Positions 6,433 through 6,448 of a stretch of DNA of 6,448 nt are shown one piece after another (the stretch's first letter is position 1; each line of letters begins with the position of its first letter). This stretch comes from an uncultured Propionibacteriaceae bacterium (GTDB lineage: Bacteria > Actinomycetota > Actinomycetes > Propionibacteriales > Propionibacteriaceae), in the NCBI GenBank assembly GCA_947038745.1, contig CAMQXE010000074.1, positions 1 through 6,448 of the forward strand, given 5' to 3'. The position numbers were made by a program, and so were the translations under genes. The notes beneath the pieces were generated by a model. It did no database searches and was not told the origin of the DNA. It worked only from the letters and a program-made list of their open reading frames with translations.

Positions 6433-6448
6433 GTCGGTGCAGAAATTA

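Overview
The window reads as chromosomal DNA of a mid-GC Gram-positive actinobacterium. The grounds are a WhiB-family iron-sulfur regulator, a bifunctional penicillin-binding protein with a PASTA-like module, a surface protein with an LPXTG-like sorting signal, and long perfect hairpin terminators with poor U-tracts. The base composition (visibly a little above 50% GC) and the gene content would suit the Actinomycetaceae (Arcanobacterium-like), but genus assignment is inference only.

Layout: (1) 3-1277 (+), the C-terminal part of a cell-wall-anchored surface protein. It has Ig-like modules, an in-frame array of four GHTV repeats, and a C-terminal sorting signal, and is closed by a hairpin terminator at 1305-1334. 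(2) 1381-2271 (+), a stand-alone radical-SAM protein of the RlmN/Cfr fold. It lacks the N-terminal accessory domain and carries Ser in place of one of the two catalytic cysteines, so it looks like an uncharacterised paralogue. It ends in a terminator with a 20-bp stem. (3) 2380-2456 (-), tRNA-Pro(CGG) with encoded CCA and its own hairpin directly downstream. (4) 2521-5900 (-), a two-gene operon, PonA2-like penicillin-binding protein then metallophosphoesterase, joined by a TAATG overlap and read from a near-consensus promoter at 5957-5985. (5) 6091-6375 (+), a divergent WhiB4/WblA-like regulator with its own terminator.

The block whiB4-like < > ponA2-like - metallophosphoesterase matches the order whiB4 (Rv3681c), ponA2 (Rv3682), Rv3683 that I recall from Mycobacterium tuberculosis, so the right half is probably conserved actinobacterial core. 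It pairs a redox-sensing regulator with peptidoglycan synthesis. The left half looks more accessory. The two items most worth following up are the RlmN-like protein without its resolving cysteine and the short repeat array sitting in a loop of an Ig-like domain.
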